This document shows, one piece after another, positions 4,952-5,020 of a DNA stretch of 5,020 nucleotides. The translations under genes were made by a program, and so were the position numbers. This DNA is from CAIYPG01 sp903864555 (GTDB taxonomy: Bacteria > Pseudomonadota > Gammaproteobacteria > Burkholderiales > SG8-39), in the NCBI GenBank assembly GCA_947474715.1, contig CANJJT010000161.1:1-5020 (forward strand). Direction: 5' to 3'. The notes under the pieces were generated by a model. It did not search any database. It worked only from the letters and a program-made list of their open reading frames with translations, and was not told the origin of the DNA. Each line of letters begins with the position of its first letter. The stretch's first letter is position 1.

Positions 4952-5020
4952 ATGATCATCTGGCTCGGGGAAATGCTGGTTCTTGCCATTCATGCACGAC
5001 AGATCGCTGAACATGGTGGC
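4952..5020 (+). CDS. doc: Doc (death-on-curing) family toxin, 5' end only
   Basis: Only the first 23 codons are inside the window: MIIWLGEMLVLAIHARQIAEHGG. Known family pattern: Doc toxins begin with a short Trp-containing strand followed by V-L-A-I-H-x-x-Q-I-A-E-H-G-G, which is matched closely. Doc is a Fic-fold kinase that inactivates elongation factor Tu by phosphorylation. The catalytic HxFxxANKR motif lies later, outside the window, so activity cannot be judged. ATG 4952 has the purine-rich GAGGTGAGG (4942-4950) just upstream, overlapping the antitoxin stop codon. The pairing is with an AbrB-type rather than Phd-type antitoxin. The call rests on a short N-terminus plus context. Confidence 0.8.
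   Translation, partial: MIIWLGEMLVLAIHARQIAEHGG

Overview
The window looks like chromosomal DNA of a GC-rich proteobacterium, most likely a betaproteobacterium of the Burkholderiales. The main pointer is a Bug/TctC-type periplasmic solute-binding protein, a family strongly expanded there. Positions ~854-5020 are GC-rich and densely coding. Positions 1-853 are visibly poorer in GC and hold no intact gene. The genus cannot be fixed from this sequence.

Layout. (1) 1-853: gene-poor, degraded DNA with a fragment resembling a thermonuclease (SNase) N-terminus (~519-644, +), an unidentified open stretch on the minus strand (8-232) and several inverted repeats. (2) 854-2844, minus strand: a metallo-beta-lactamase-fold hydrolase followed by a Bug-type binding protein, plausibly a small catabolic/uptake unit. 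(3) 2977-4622, minus strand: a helical protein with a C-terminal SEC-C zinc motif, followed 35 nt later by an FrnE-like DsbA-family oxidoreductase. A perfect 13-bp hairpin lies just after that pair. (4) 4671-5020, plus strand: a toxin-antitoxin operon with a good promoter, an AbrB/MazE-type antitoxin and the first 23 codons of a Doc (death-on-curing) toxin cut by the window edge. It is transcribed divergently from the SEC-C gene.

The main discovery is in the FrnE-like gene. The true start is the ATG at 3594. Reading from there, an in-frame TGA (3552-3550) falls exactly at the first cysteine of the CPWC active site, giving (U/stop)-P-W-C. The frame then stays open for 190 more codons with the rest of the FrnE fold intact, including the cis-Pro loop GVPTF. 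Right after the TGA the mRNA can form a 7-bp hairpin (3536-3518) with a 5-nt loop CGUGC, 20 nt after the UGA and with G as the second loop base. That matches the bacterial SECIS consensus as I recall it. The gene is therefore a strong candidate for a selenocysteine-containing thioredoxin-fold oxidoreductase. The competing explanation is a fresh nonsense mutation or a sequencing error. Automatic annotation would either miss the first 22 residues, by starting at GTG 3528, or call a pseudogene.
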